From Gerris lacustris (taxonomy: Eukaryota > Arthropoda > Insecta > Hemiptera > Gerridae): a stretch of DNA of 64,000 bases. Under the pieces are notes generated by a model. That model ran no database searches, had not been told where the DNA came from, and saw nothing but the letters and a program-made list of their open reading frames with translations. Positions 1-11,950 of the stretch are shown in pieces (positions within the stretch are counted from its first letter, which is position 1; each line of letters begins with the position of its first letter). The DNA lies in contig OX578282.1 of NCBI GenBank assembly GCA_951217055.1, positions 20,271,106 through 20,335,105 on the forward strand. Reading direction: 5' to 3'. The translations under genes and the position numbers were made by a program.

Positions 1-560
1 TACATAGCTCGAAAAGCGTTACTAAAAACCGTTACCCGGTGTATCAAGGAGTTAGAAAGGTATAGCAGGTGTGCACAGACTGTCTCCAGCTGTTGGGTCT
101 CCCTCCACCACACGTCAGGGTCCGAAGAAAGTAGGGCCGAAGAAAGTCGAAAAAATGTGTGACAGGTAGTTTGGAAAGTACAGGAGGTTGCCATCAAGTC
201 TATCTGTATTAAGGTACCTAACGTCTAGTCTACCCACCCTTCCCCTCACGATCGGCTACCTGCCCCACGTCTCACTCTGACAAGTTCAGATTTCAGTGTT
301 TTTTTTAATATTTCTCGTTTTTTTTTTATATACATTTTTTATTTATTCTTCCATACATTTTTTTTTATAAAAATATAAATTCTTCTCACCACTTGAGGAT
401 ACGTGATCCTGTGCTGTGGTGGAAGTCTTCTCAGTTAAATTTATATAATATTTTTTAACCACCTCGAACACCGCGAAGCGAACCTGGGGACATTTTATGT
501 CGGTAGTTTACGCAGAGCGAAAACATGAAATTGTCTCACTGTCTTGCGGACTCGTATGCA
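1..560. other. No gene seen; AT-rich intronic sequence
   Basis: Mixed unique sequence with T-rich runs at about 299-373. Nothing coding or clearly repetitive was recognised. Confidence 0.5.
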
Positions 561-614
561 AGAAGTATTTACTGAAAGTAACAGAAGATATATGTGATCT
601 TTATGAAGAATAAC

Positions 615-1000
615 ATTTTTGTAAGTCTCCGAATTAAAAAAAACACTAGAAAGAAATCTGTTTCAGACATTCTTGGTTCCGTGTGGATGTGAAGGCCTGT
701 AGTTATTCAATTTTTTAGCCGCCAACACATCATGAAATTTTCTCGTCCGCTTTAAATGAAATTCGGGAGGTAAGTCATAATTAGCCAATTTTTTATTCCA
801 TTAAGACGAGTAGTTTTTAAGATATTATGGTTCATAAAAATGTAAACGATCAGACCAACAGATAGACACGAGACCAATGATCTTTGATGCCTGAGACGGA
901 TTCCTGTCCAAGAATTTTTGATTTCGGATACTTTTGTTTTTCTTTTTTCAGAACGATTACAATGCATCCGTTACGTTCGGTAAGCTCAGAAGCTATACAT
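615..1000. repeat. Repeat family A: inverted pair of copies
   Basis: Two truncated copies face each other. A minus-oriented piece at about 615-800 has the CTCCGAATT, AATCTGTTTCAGACAT and GAAATTCGGG blocks. A plus-oriented piece at about 800-1000 has the GATAGACACGAGACC block, then TGCCTGAGACGGATTCCTGT, and ends in a decayed hairpin at 964-993 (GCATCCG / CAGAAGC arms). The layout matches the full copies at 40769-41446 and 63547-63908. Confidence 0.65.
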
Positions 1001-1192
1001 ACACATAACTGAATAATTATTTTACTGTACTTGGTTATTGAAAGAATACTCTTGAAATTTATTCAGTTCAAAAAATGTTATGATATTGTTACAAGACATA
1101 CTTTACTATTAGATAACAATTACTGTTAGATATTAATTTTAATATATCTACATAGTATGATATTGTAGAATTTAATAATATAATGATGTTAT

Positions 1193-1407
1193 TGCAGAAA
1201 CAAATTAATGGTTTAATGGCTTTAGCATTAACAACCATCAACATGCTTCCAGTATTAGCTGCTTGCAGTGTTTGATAAACAGTCGAAGGAAAATCCCGAA
1301 TTTTACGGTAAAACTTTGTAAGAAACACTAATGGTTCTTACAGCATTCAATGCTGGAAGCATGTTGATGTGTCAATGCTAAAGTCATTAAACCATTTAGT
1401 TGTTGCT
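1193..1407. repeat. Foldback inverted repeat, about 65-bp arms
   Basis: The left arm (about 1193-1260, containing AACATGCTTCCAG and TTAATGGCTTTAGCATT) reappears reverse-complemented at about 1341-1407 (CTGGAAGCATGTT, AATGCTAAAGTCATTAA) with a few mismatches and an 80-bp spacer. It is probably a small palindromic mobile element. It abuts the family B repeat that starts at about 1408. Confidence 0.7.
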
Positions 1408-1690
1408 ATTTTTACGTGTTTTTTCCATTTTATCCCCTCTTATATGAAAATATGACAAAAGTGTACATAACAACAATAACTGTACTCTTAAAGAGCTTTC
1501 CAACGACATAAATCATGAGGTATATACTAGGTATATACTCGTATTTTGACTTTTGTACCCCGTACCCATGTGTACTAATTTTTTTTTCACCCATCTAAAT
1601 TCTAAACCAAAATTTTCCTATATTATCATAAGCCAATAATACGGAGATTTCTTTGAAAATTCACTCATTAAATCATGGTGCATGACTGGA
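1408..1690 (-). repeat. Dispersed repeat family B, copy 1
   Basis: Reverse-complement match to 60900-61145. Both contain GAAAATATGACAAAAGTG/its complement, CTCTTAAAGAGCTTTCCAAC, a homopolymer T/A run after CACCCATC, and TATTATCATAAGCCAATAAT. The class is unknown and no coding sequence was seen. Confidence 0.75.
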
Positions 1691-1704
1691 TTTTTTTATA
1701 AACA

Positions 1705-1904
1705 ATAATATCAGATTGTCATAATGACCCCAGCCACGTAATCCTGCGTACAAGATAATATCAGAATGCCATAATGACTCCAGCCACGTAATCACATATA
1801 CGAGATAATATCAGATTGCCATAATGACTCCAGCCACGTAATTCTATGTACGAGATAATATCAGATTGCCATAATGACTCCAGCCACGTTATCCTATGTA
1901 CGAG
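1705..1904 (+). repeat. 50-bp tandem repeat, 4 copies
   Basis: Copies start at 1705, 1755, 1805 and 1855. Each contains ATAATATCAGATTGCCATAA followed by TGACTCCAGCCACGTAAT and a variable ATGTACGAG end. The period is exactly 50 bp with a few substitutions per copy. Confidence 0.9.
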
Positions 1905-2333
1905 AGAAGTTTAATAGCACAATCGAAATAATATAAAATAACATAAATTAGTAGAAAAAATATTAAATTAATTATATAAACACTAAAAGTATTATTAGAG
2001 TAAATTTTTCCGGTGTTAATATGATTATTTCCATTGAAGGTAAAACAATTGTTCTGTGTTATCCAGCTTGCTTTGTTAGCCCTTACATTATACTTTTCTC
2101 TTCTGTCTATTCACACAGTCTTTTGTTTCTTTTCTTCTCGGCTTCCTTGACTCAGTTTTAGGGTTTCTAACTAATAATAAATACTACAGCGGAAATAGCA
2201 GGGCATTTTTGTCTGTAAATATTGAATTTTAACGGGGGTTTAATTAACTTGTACCATAATAAAAGTAGAGATATAATTTTCTTTAAATATTATTTTCTGT
2301 TAATGTATTACTAATTATTTTAAAGAATGTGAT

Positions 2334-2981
2334 TTGAAGCTATGTGATCGTTTTGAAGAACGAAAATATTTGGTCTCTGATTTCAAAAATTCCAAGACAG
2401 AAATCCGTTTCAGACATCAGAAAATATTTTGTCCCGTGTCTGTCTGTCGGTCTGTCTTTTAATTTTTGCGAACCAACATATCTTAAAATCTACATGTCCG
2501 ATTTTAATGAAATTTGTATAGTAGGTTATAATTAGCTCATTGTTTGTCACATATATGTTTCAACCTTCTGTGCTTATGCGTTCACATGCGCACAAACATA
2601 CACTTATTTTCACCTATAGCTTTAAAAGTACTTATCTGATTTGTATGAAACTTTTATAGTTTATCGAAAGTAACTCACAGATAGCCCCAGATTAAAAGAC
2701 GATTTCGTCTGCGCGATTTAACGTTTGCTAAATTGATACTTTAATTACAGGACCAAGGCTATATCGTTTGTTAATTACTATTATTCATGTACCAAACTTG
2801 TTAAATAAATAAACGATTATTATTACTTTAATTACAGTAAAAAATTAAAACAATTTTGACTGATTAAAAAAACGGGGGAAACAATTAAACTATTTAGACA
2901 ATAATAGCTTGTGAAAGCATAAAATCAATAAAGCACGCGATAGGATGCAGGGAAGCTATGCACCACATCAATCGGCAGTCT
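2334..2981 (-). repeat. Repeat family A, near full-length copy
   Basis: In minus orientation it starts at 2981 with AGACTGCCGATTGATGTGG, passes through the CCCCCGTTTTTTT block (2869-2880), and holds the GTCTGTCTGTC tract and the TTTCAGACAT/CAGAAATCC block near the other end. The terminal hairpin is lost. Compare 40769-41446 (plus). Confidence 0.75.
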
Positions 2982-3479
2982 TTTTTGTTTGTTTAAATGC
3001 TCTGCATTTTTATATTTTTCCTTTCAATTGACAATATTAGAAAATCGATGATTAGATATTACTGAATTTAAGCAGATTATTCAAGTTTTCAAACTTTTTT
3101 AATTTCAAAACGCAATGTTAGAACAAACAAAATAATTCTTCCTTCATTCTATCAATGCCGTTCTTACTTTATTATACATACAAATAAAGTCTGAAGTGTT
3201 TGTTTGGAACAAAGTTGTTGTTAGAGTAATAATGTATTTAAAACAGTTTCTCTTTACTGACAAAGCTCTTTATTATCAGTGTTGAATTGAATCGGAGGCA
3301 TTGTTGGAACTGTTTAATTTATTAAGCAGAAAAGGAATGTTTTACTTTAATCCCTCGTACTTGTGCTTTTCGGTTTCTCTATCTCATTTTATGTCTATAG
3401 TCGATAAGGATAATTGAATTGATAACAGGAGAAGGGTTCTGTCTGTTGATTATCGACTGTGGTTTAATGTCTTGTCTGG

Positions 3480-3870
3480 GGTTTCGCTTGTTGTAAGCAG
3501 TTTGTTGAGGAGGAGAGAGATTTGTAACAAGTTGTGTTGCTGAGATGCTCAGGACAGAGGGTTCAGTTTGGTGCCCCCAAGTTTGAAAGCCCGGGGTAAA
3601 GCGCCGTGGTCCCTCCTCCTCCCTGCGAACTGTCTCTTAATATGACTTAAACACCCCAGTGTATTTCCCCCGTCGGGTTTCAACTCTCTTCCCCCTACCC
3701 TCCTCACAACCATTCAGAAACCCTAACGATCCTAAACATTTCTCCGTCCTCCACCAGCAACAGTTTAGCCCCCGAAATCCCAGTTTAAACGCCCTTCACC
3801 CGAGTCCCCTCTTTTATTAAAGGATAAGGGAATTAGGGACTTCACGCCTCTTTTCCTACTGAAGAAAGAA
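3480..3870. other. GC/C-rich island in intron
   Basis: This C-rich stretch (about 3530-3850, with CCCGGGGTAAAGCGCCGTGG at 3591-3610 and several CCCC tracts) contrasts with the AT-rich surroundings. It matches no repeat elsewhere in the window and has no convincing ORF. It could be an intronic regulatory element; this is inference from composition only. Confidence 0.3.
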
Positions 3871-4519
3871 AAGACCTTGTTCAGAATTTTCCTTTTTGTA
3901 TCGCTGTAACTTCAGTTGTATTGGGGATATTTTGTTAAGCTCTGTCAACTCGCTTCATTTTATCGTTTGAATTACATGATCAAGTTATACGGATTAAACT
4001 AAACGTTGCGTGTTCCCGGAAAATTATCCTCCTTGACATGGACTGTAATAAGATTGAAAACTTGATTATCATAACAGAGTTTTTAAATGGAACATAAAAA
4101 AATAAAAAATGAAAACTTTCCATCACAATCCTTATAATTATACACCCCAATTATACTCTCTTGCAAATAAGTATACTTATCATAACCACTTCAATACGTT
4201 TATAGTTATAATTAACACACCCAATAAGATTGCTTATTTTATATTACCAAGAAAACTGAAGAATTGTTATCCTCTTCCCAGAGGGAAACAAATTGAAAAA
4301 CCATGAGTTTCTTATAATTTAAATTGTCTCATTGAACGACGAACTTGGCCAACGCCTCTACGTGCGGTCGTGCGTGGCTGTTCCTCCATTCAAAATGATT
4401 GAGAATGCACTTTCTTTTAGTGTAAAGCTTATAGTAAAATTTAATAATACATTGGAATTACATTATTCTTCAGAGCTTGCCAAAGGGGACGGAAGCATTA
4501 AAATTATTCTAAAGTATAA

Positions 4520-4740
4520 CTTTAAATCTCCGAATTAAAAAATTCCTAGAATGAAATCCGTTTCAGACCGCAGGGGAATTTTTGCTCTCGTGTCTGCCCG
4601 TCGACATTTTTGAGAACACTCATATCTTAAAAACTACTAGTCAGAATTTAATTTAATTTGGACGGTAATTAGCCCATTTTTGGTCTCATCGTGGAGCATT
4701 TATTCAATTTCGAAACTCAATAATGGAAGGATATCTTATT
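4520..4740 (-). repeat. Repeat family A, truncated copy
   Basis: Contains CTCCGAATTAAAAAATTCC, GAAATCCGTTTCAGACC and a degenerate GTGTCTGCCCGTCG tract in the same order as other minus copies. Both ends are lost. Confidence 0.65.
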
Positions 4741-6240
4741 TTTAATGTTCCAACAACTTAGACTTTGTCAATTCACTCATTTTACTTGTATAAATTTATA
4801 AAAAGCAAGGGAGGCGGTGAGATAAGATACGTGTAGCTAGCTGAGGAGTAAATATTGTATATTAGTCTGAGAGGGGTTCTTAAGGACAGACTTAGGGAAA
4901 GCGTAGGTATTCCCTGTGGAATCCTTAAGGCCTCAGGCATCGGGTCCCCTTTCATCTTTACAAACATTTCACCTTCATTTACTCGTCTTTAAAACTCTAC
5001 TTAGCCAGCCTCTTGAAAACCAACCTCTTCCTACGAAACTTTTCCAACCATCTCACCTTTAATTTCCTACTCAGATTAACCCCTTTTCCTAATCGACTTG
5101 AGAATGACCCGACCTTGAAGTTTAATTTACATTTGACGAAACTTTTCCGGAATATCTTCTCAGCGGTTTTCCAATCGAATCCTTTTCCATCTCTGATTTC
5201 TCCTTCAAAAGGTTTCATTTGACCTAATCGTTTCAGGCAGGAAGGATTTTCACCTCTATTGTTTTTTCCCCGTTAAAATTGAAAATCCTCTTTTGAGTTT
5301 CAAATATAACTCTCTTTTTGTAAATGAACAAATGTTTACAGTTCAATATAATCATAATGGGTGCCGGAGTGTAGGTAGTTTAAATGTTGATTTTTAATTA
5401 TACAGTTGGATATTTCGGTTGTTTTAATCGAAACTAGACCGTTTCAAGCTTCTCATCGTGTTTACTTCAAAAGGAATTTGGAAAATGATTTCTGATTAAG
5501 TTAGAAATCAATATGGCTTATTTCCGACACTATCTTTATTAACGGAATAATTGAATTTAAAAGTGTTATTTGGTTTCAAACTTTTGTTTACGATTCTCAG
5601 TTTAGCAGTAAAGATATTAATATAAATTCAGCTATCACAAATACAAATAATTAAGAAATAAGTAACAAGACTCAGCCATTATGCAATTGTATTAGAAAAT
5701 TGACTCATAATAGGCGCTTGTCAGACAACAAACGGCGAAGAGCATTCGTACCACCTCATAAAATAATAATAATCCGTGGCACAACAGCGAGTGGAGGGCA
5801 AAGACCTACCAAACTGCTTATACAACTATATTGTAATGAATAGCATGCGCTAGGTGCATCGTTCCATCAGCTGTATAAAGTGATAACTGTACCAACCCCA
5901 TGTTCCACCTATTGTAAACAATTAAAAAATCACTAATTGGTAAGGAAGAGAAGAAAATAACGGGTTTTTCACCTTTAAAAATAAACATAACCGAAATTTG
6001 CAGTGGAAAGACACTTACGAAGTCGATTGGATATCTAGTCAGTTATTATATGAATCGATATTTTGATCCTCCTGGGTTAAACTTCGGAGGAGGACGACCT
6101 TCATGTTCAGTGTTCATCTAGTGTCGTAAATTGATAGCTACTAGATAGAAGTGGCGTCCGTGTGTCATTAAAACCCTCATTACTGCTCGGAGTGACCACG
6201 CTGCCATTACACAACAAAGATAGTAAAGAACCACCTAATC
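4740..6240. other. No gene seen; intronic sequence
   Basis: Unique AT-rich sequence. The 4997-5222 segment is open on both strands, but neither translation resembles a known domain and no splice context supports an exon. Confidence 0.4.
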
Positions 6241-6247
6241 GGTCTTA

Positions 6248-6408
6248 AGGGCCCCATACACGCTTTAGTTTGTTTGTATAACCGTGTCTTCCAGCATTAA
6301 AGGTTTTTATGTCTTCAATATAGATGTTCAACTTATGATTCGGTCTCTCAACCTGCCCATACACTGTCCAACTTCAACTACAACAAGTTAAAGTGTGTAT
6401 GGGGCTCT
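6248..6408. mobile_element. MITE-like element, TTA target duplication
   Basis: A 161-bp element with inverted ends AGGGCCCCATACACGC (6248-6263) and its imperfect complement GTGTGTATGGGGCTCT (6393-6408). It is flanked by TTA at 6245-6247 and 6409-6411. It shares the CCCCATACACG terminus with the element at 28509-28622. A TTA duplication is typical of PIF/Harbinger-type transposons; the superfamily call is inference. No ORF. Confidence 0.75.
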
Positions 6409-6694
6409 TTAGCTTCCCATAGGCTGTTGCACCACTAATTCCTATATGTTTAGTTTCTCCTGTACTTAGTATTATAAATGTCGTTTGTAGGCCTGGGGCC
6501 AAATTATTGCTCCAAAATATGTGTTTCATTTAAAGACAATTTCACCATATAAATTGTATTCCTAAGAAAAATACTTAGCATACGAGAAAATTTGGTTCGA
6601 GTTTGTGGGTCCGACTTTATTCATTTTTACAATAGTTATAGGCTAGATCAGATTTAGTATGATAAAATAATCATGTCATTACAAAATGACTTAC

Positions 6695-6902
6695 CAACGA
6701 CTTGAAGGTAACCCTGTCTGGAACGCATTGGATCAGTATTGATCTGGCACATGTACCATCCTCGATCAGGTGCCTGAACATCCTTGATATGGAGAAACCA
6801 GGACCTGTGCTCGTTATACGTGAGACTAACTCTGGGGTTCTGAGTGATGACGTTATGATGGATTGACAAGATCGTCTGAGTGTCTACTCGAACCCACGCC
6901 AC
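6695..6902 (-). CDS. Internal exon: second half of Ig domain 1, DIP/lachesin-like adhesion protein
   Basis: This exon encodes the C-terminal half of a V-set Ig domain of the Dpr-interacting/lachesin-like family, GPI-anchored or secreted neuronal recognition proteins that bind Dpr partners. It reads 69 full codons from the acceptor in phase 0 and leaves one base at the donor (phase 1). It opens with V-A-W (W is the Ig core tryptophan), continues D-T-Q-T-I-L-S-I-H-H at about residues 7-16, has D-R-G-W-Y-M-C at 46-52 (second disulfide Cys) and N-T-D-P-M at 55-59, and ends L-Q-V-V. The acceptor is TTGCAG at 6903-6908 and the donor is GTAAGT at 6694-6689, both on the minus strand. No stop or frameshift is seen. 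The preceding exon is 31.8 kb away at 38687-38796 and ends in the matching phase. The paralog cannot be assigned. The Ig2 exon is not in the window. Confidence 0.93.
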
Positions 6903-6977
6903 CTGCAACAAACATTTTATTTTTTTAGAATAGAAAAAAAGTCTAAAACTAAATATCAAAGAAGATATATAAAAAGG

Positions 6978-7492
6978 GTCCAATTAGTGTGGCGCATAGC
7001 TTTGTCGTATCCTATCACGTCCTTTACAACCTATTATTGTATAATTTATTCAATCCCCCCCCTTTTTTTTTTTAAAAAAATTATCAAACATGTTACGTTT
7101 TCTTACACGTTGAAAGTATCAATTAAGCAATATTTTTATGAGCGCAGGTGAAATTTATCAGGGGCTATCGGCAGGCTACTTTCGACAAACCACCACCAAC
7201 CAAATTGCTTATAAATCAGATTAGTACTTTTGAAGACACAGGTGTAAATTCTCGTAATTGAATGTTTGCGCGCATGTGAAAGACAAGCAAATGGGCTCAG
7301 AAGGTGAATCTTATATGGGATCAACAATGTACAAAGTATGACCTACCATCCAAATTTCATTAAAAATTGGACGATTAGTTATTAAAATATGTTGGTTCAC
7401 CAAAATTAAACGACAGGCAGACAAGGGACCAACAACTCCCTGATTTCTGAAACGGATTTCAGTCTTGGAATTTTTGGTAAGCTCGAAAGCAA
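6978..7492 (+). repeat. Repeat family A copy, 75 bp from the Ig exon acceptor
   Basis: It begins with GGTCCAATTAGTGTGGCGC, has a poly-C/T block at 7053-7072, a GGCAGACAAGGGACC tract near 7415, TGATTTCTGAAACGGATTTC at 7441-7460 and the half hairpin GGTAAGCTCGAAAGC at the 3' end. The 5' edge lies 75 bp upstream (gene sense) of the acceptor at 6903. Confidence 0.75.
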
Positions 7493-8118
7493 AAAGTGTT
7501 TTAATGAAATAGTTTAAACCCATATAATATATACGGTAGTAATAATATTATTATTATTGCATAATAAATATACGATATTTTCTCAAATAACTATAAGTAG
7601 AACTTAAGATAAATCTCAAAGGATGATACATTTCTTTAATATAACGGATAAATGATATGATTAGCCTTCCATTAATTCTACAGCGTTAAAGTGGTCATGA
7701 ACGTGTAAGTAAAATAAAATATCCATCAAATTACACTTTAAAGGACAAATATATATAAAAAAAAGGATTAAAATAAAAACAAAACCTATACTGAAGCAAA
7801 CTGTTTAAAGCATGTTTTCCTTTTTGATTAAAATAACTTTTATCACAAAGTTTGATTTAAGTACTCTTGAAATTTTTTTTTCCTCCCACTGATTTTTTTA
7901 TATTTTTGAGATATGTAAAGAGTTATTTAAAAACATATTAGTACAAAGAGGTTCAATTTTAACCTGGGTAATCTGTAAAGCGTACTTCAAAGAGATGGAA
8001 TTTGTTTGAAAATGCTTGTTATCGAGAGGAAATCAATTTCAAGTTACACTTATGCTACCAATTAGTAAACCTAATAAACGAGGAGTGGTATAAATTTCAA
8101 ATAACAGCTATTCATTTA
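7493..8118. other. No gene seen; AT-rich intronic sequence
   Basis: AT-rich sequence without recognised repeats or coding signal. Confidence 0.4.
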
Positions 8119-8440
<322 letters not shown>

Positions 8441-9285
8441 AAAAAATGTACTTCAAACATTTCGAGCTCGGCAGCAATAAAATAATTGTTAAAAAATAAA
8501 ATACTGCACATAATAATGTAGAATTATTATTAAATTATGTTTTCAAACGGAGTATTTTTTTTTTAATAAAACTGAAAATCGTTTTAAAGATTTGTTTGAA
8601 AACAGTGTTAGAACTTCTATAAAGAGTTATCAACAGAGGTATTAAAAGCTCAAGAGCTCTATAATGGTCTCTAGTAAAAGCTAACAGATCTAACACGCCC
8701 TAGTAACATGATTATAGTTAGTGTTAAAAGTAGCTGTAATCCGCTAGGCTTACTAGAGGTCACGTTCTTAGTTACTTAATATCCCGGCCGTTAAACGGGG
8801 TTCAACAAGGCTACTCTTTCCTTCGACATCGATTACTCTAGTTATCCGCTCGATTTACTTAATCAGAAATTTAATTACTAATAATTCAAGTGCTAAACAT
8901 TTAATAGGCACTTTAATAAGTGTTCATATGTTGTTTTCAAGCAATCATCTTATTTGTTAATGATCAATAACGATATTACATTCTATTAAATTCCAATGCT
9001 AACCAATAGTATTTTTGCGATGTGTTTTTAATATCGGTGTTGAAGAACTAACATTGAATCAAAATTCAATGTTAGTTTCCTATTGCAAGTAACTATAACT
9101 AAAGACCACAATTATATAAATTGTTGTTAGGATATCATACGAACTTTTAAACAACTTTATTGTACTAAAAAAAAAAACTCTTAAAAAGTATAAATTTATT
9201 CAAATGTATTAAATCAAATTCTTTTGTCCCCCCATCTACTTTAGTGTCCACAAGTTTTTTTTTTAAATGTATGAAGTAAATTTAA
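8441..9285. other. No gene seen; intronic sequence
   Basis: AT-rich. A slightly less AT-rich patch (about 8690-8850, with CGGCCGTTAAACGGGG) does not match other parts of the window. Confidence 0.35.
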
Positions 9286-9288
9286 ACG

Positions 9289-9530
9289 ACTTCATTTGTG
9301 GTTATATTCATACCACTAATTAGGACATTTTCAAATAAATATAATCATTTGAAGTAAATGCATTGATCATCCAGCAGTATTCCATAAAATTATAACAAGC
9401 AATCAATTCATGGCTAAATTATTCTTCAAACTCGAGTCACTTAGTCATTGATCTTTGATAAATAACTAATAAAAAAAGTAGTTTTGAAAATATCCTAATT
9501 GGCGAGATGAAATATCACCACAAATGAAGT
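9289..9530. mobile_element. Terminal-inverted-repeat element, about 240 bp
   Basis: The left arm 9289-9336 (ACTTCATTTGTGGTTATATT...TTTTCAAA) is matched by the reverse complement of 9484-9530 (TTTTGAAAATATCCTAATTGG...CACAAATGAAGT) with several mismatches. The interior is AT-rich and non-coding. No clear target duplication was found. Confidence 0.65.
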
Positions 9531-10276
9531 AGTTTTATTTTATTTTATATATTAAAAAAAACAAAAAAACTGTTGATGCCAAAGGAAAAGAGAAAAAATA
9601 TGGATTAGTAAATTTAAAGGGGACAACCAATTAGACATGGATAATAAATAGAATCTTTTTACTTTCTAATACATTAAGTACTAGCTGGATTGGTTCGCTA
9701 GTGTTACTTTTTATGTATTGATTGGGTTCATGAACCACCATCAAGAAATATTTAAGTTATTTTACTAAGCGAGAATATCTAGATTCTACAAAGTTTCCTA
9801 AATTGAAAAAGATACTACATTTTTAATATCTTCAATATTTACTTTAAATAAACTGTAATGGTTAAGCACCTCAAAAAAAATAAAAAAATAAACTGTAATG
9901 ACATTAAAATTTAGTGAGATCATCTGTTAAAATTCTGCAAATTTGATCAGGGATAACCAAATTAGAACAGGGGTTTTTTATTACTTTTTACTCCGTTTTC
10001 ATTAGCTTTCTTGTTTGTTTGTTTGTCCGGTACAAATCTGGCGATCGATTTCTAACTAACTTCCCGAATAGCTAGACATTTGAAACTTTTAGCATAGCTC
10101 AGAACACGAGGACAATGCATTATTTTAATTCTTTTAGCCATCTTTCAGCAGAATTTTATTGGTTTTCAGCAAATTTTGCTGTACGGAAAGTTAGTTCGGA
10201 AAAAATCCGCAAGTTATTTTATTTGTTTTTCCATGTCCCATATTTACGCAATCTTCATTTTGACGGGTCTCAAATT

Positions 10277-10577
10277 TGTGATAGATAAACATTGAATGAC
10301 AGCAAAACAGGAAATATCGATTATATTATTTATATTATTTCAAATATATCGATGGCACGGTTTAGATTTGGTGTTGGGGAGATCCGTTGTACAAAGAGTT
10401 GTCCTTTTATAGGTTTAAGATCAGCTCTCTAGATGGTTGTCATTTATGTGAAGTAAATAAATTTGGAACTATTTTTTTTTTTCACTAACATTATATATTA
10501 TATAATAATAAAAATTATATTATCAACATTACATACGATTCAACAGAAAATTTAAAAACGTAGTATATAAAAAGTTT
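10277..10577 (+). repeat. 300-bp dispersed repeat, copy 1 of 2
   Basis: Nearly identical over its length, in the same orientation, to 61763-62061. Shared blocks include GACAGCAAAACAGGAAATAT, GATTTGGTGTTGGGGAGAT, GGTTTAAGATCAGCTCTCTA and ATTACATACGATTCAACAGA. No inverted termini or ORF were recognised. Confidence 0.88.
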
Positions 10578-10849
10578 TTTTTTATCTTGGGATTATTATT
10601 TTTATTTTTTTAAATCTAGGAAAGTTTTAGATTCAAAATATTTATAGTGAAAGTGAATGAGATTTTACTTAGTAAACATTAGCATAACCATTTTTAGTAG
10701 GTGTTTAGTACCTTCAGGGGCACTCTTATAATAAAAAAAAACCGAAACGGTGAATTCAACGGAATTATCGGTTGAAAGACTATTACAGTTACAAAGTTAA
10801 AGATGATTTGAATGGTTTTTACATGCTTTTATTTAACTTGCAATATTTG

Positions 10850-10960
10850 TATGTATGTATGTATGTTCGGGTCAAATCTAGCAACAGAATTTTAAAGCAG
10901 TTATAGGTGGTTAGAGGTGGTTAGAAGTGGTTAGAGGTGGTTAGAGTTAAAGGAATTTTA
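10850..10960 (+). repeat. (TATG)n and 10-bp GGTGGTTAGA minisatellite
   Basis: GTATGTATGTATGTATGT at about 10850-10866, followed at about 10903-10947 by about four to five copies of a decamer GGTGGTTAGA. The same decamer in the opposite orientation (CTAACCACCT and variants) forms the arrays at 42230-42810. Confidence 0.85.
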
Positions 10961-11079
10961 AAGCAGTTATAATCAACCTATTGAATTGAAATTATGCATA
11001 CATGTTAGCCCAAGAAGAAAAAGGAAAAAAAAACATACAAGTTTAGTTTGGATGACAATGCATGGTTAGCTAAGGGACC

Positions 11080-11950
11080 TCATTCTAAATCCAATGTGGC
11101 AGACAGCCCAAAATGGCAGACTAGTTAATTTTTAAGCACGCCCATGATATGGGTATCAAATGAAAGATTTTGCTGAGAAGGATATGAAAAATAAAATGGC
11201 TTCACTCTAAATCCAATATAGCGGATGACCCAAGATAAAAGCTTGCTTTTATTTTTTTATTTTTTTTTTACTATTAATTTATTATTTTGACGCAAGTTTG
11301 TTCCCTTTATATAATTCTATATGTGGTTTATAGGTGGGTCACTTTAGGGATAAATTCAAAACAACTTTCTTCACACCATCTATAGCTATATTTCAACCCT
11401 CTGTTTGGGTCATTCTCAAGCCTTCAACAGAAACATTTTATTGACAATCTTTGGTTTAAACCAATATTTTAACAATAAAAAACATGGAGTTTTAAAAACT
11501 AACAAAATAAACATTCTTACCTAATAACAAATCTGAAATAGAAATTAATTATATTAATACTATATAATTTATTGTCTGGATGTCTGTCTGTTTGACCCCC
11601 AGAGTTTTTAAGCTAGAGAGGTGAAAATTAGTCTTTATATGTTGTTGTGCTGCCCGGAAAAATCATAAATTTGTAACATCATTAACCCATTCTTCTGAAA
11701 TTTTCACCAATTTAATCTCTTTATGACACAAACATTTCCACGTTTCGTTCTGATATCTGCCACCATTTTGAAAATATTGACTTTTGGACTTTGTAACTTT
11801 AACTCTAAATAATTGCTGAAATATCTCGTCAATAGAGCTGAAATTCACACCAATTACACCATTTTATAAGACAAATAATTCCTTCATATTTCAACTTAAT
11901 ATCAGCCGCCATTTTGGAATTATTTGATAAGAAAAAGTTCTGAGATGCCC
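11080..11950. other. Degenerate duplicated repeats, no gene
   Basis: Contains paired 'TCTAAATCCAATRTRGC' blocks (11085-11100, 11206-11222) and two loosely similar blocks ending in GCCACCATTTTG and GCCGCCATTTTGG (near 11760 and 11905). These look like old dispersed-repeat debris. No coding potential. Confidence 0.4.

Larger units (their letters stand above)
1..6694 (-). other. Downstream intron (partial), same DIP-like gene
   Basis: Sequence 3' of the 6695-6902 exon in gene orientation, starting with a consensus GTAAGT donor. No second Ig-domain exon (V-P-P followed by an Ig B-strand Cys) was seen in any minus frame, so the next exon is inferred to lie left of the window. Confidence 0.6.

Noticed and set aside
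1705..1904. CRISPR-like array
   Set aside because: Units are contiguous 50-bp tandem copies without unique spacers, in a eukaryotic intron.
4997..5222. Segment open on both strands
   Set aside because: Neither translation looks like a known protein, and overlapping opposite frames suggest chance.
1..6694. Second Ig-domain exon of the DIP-like gene
   Set aside because: No minus-strand frame with phase-1 acceptor followed by V-P-P and Ig cysteine context was found.
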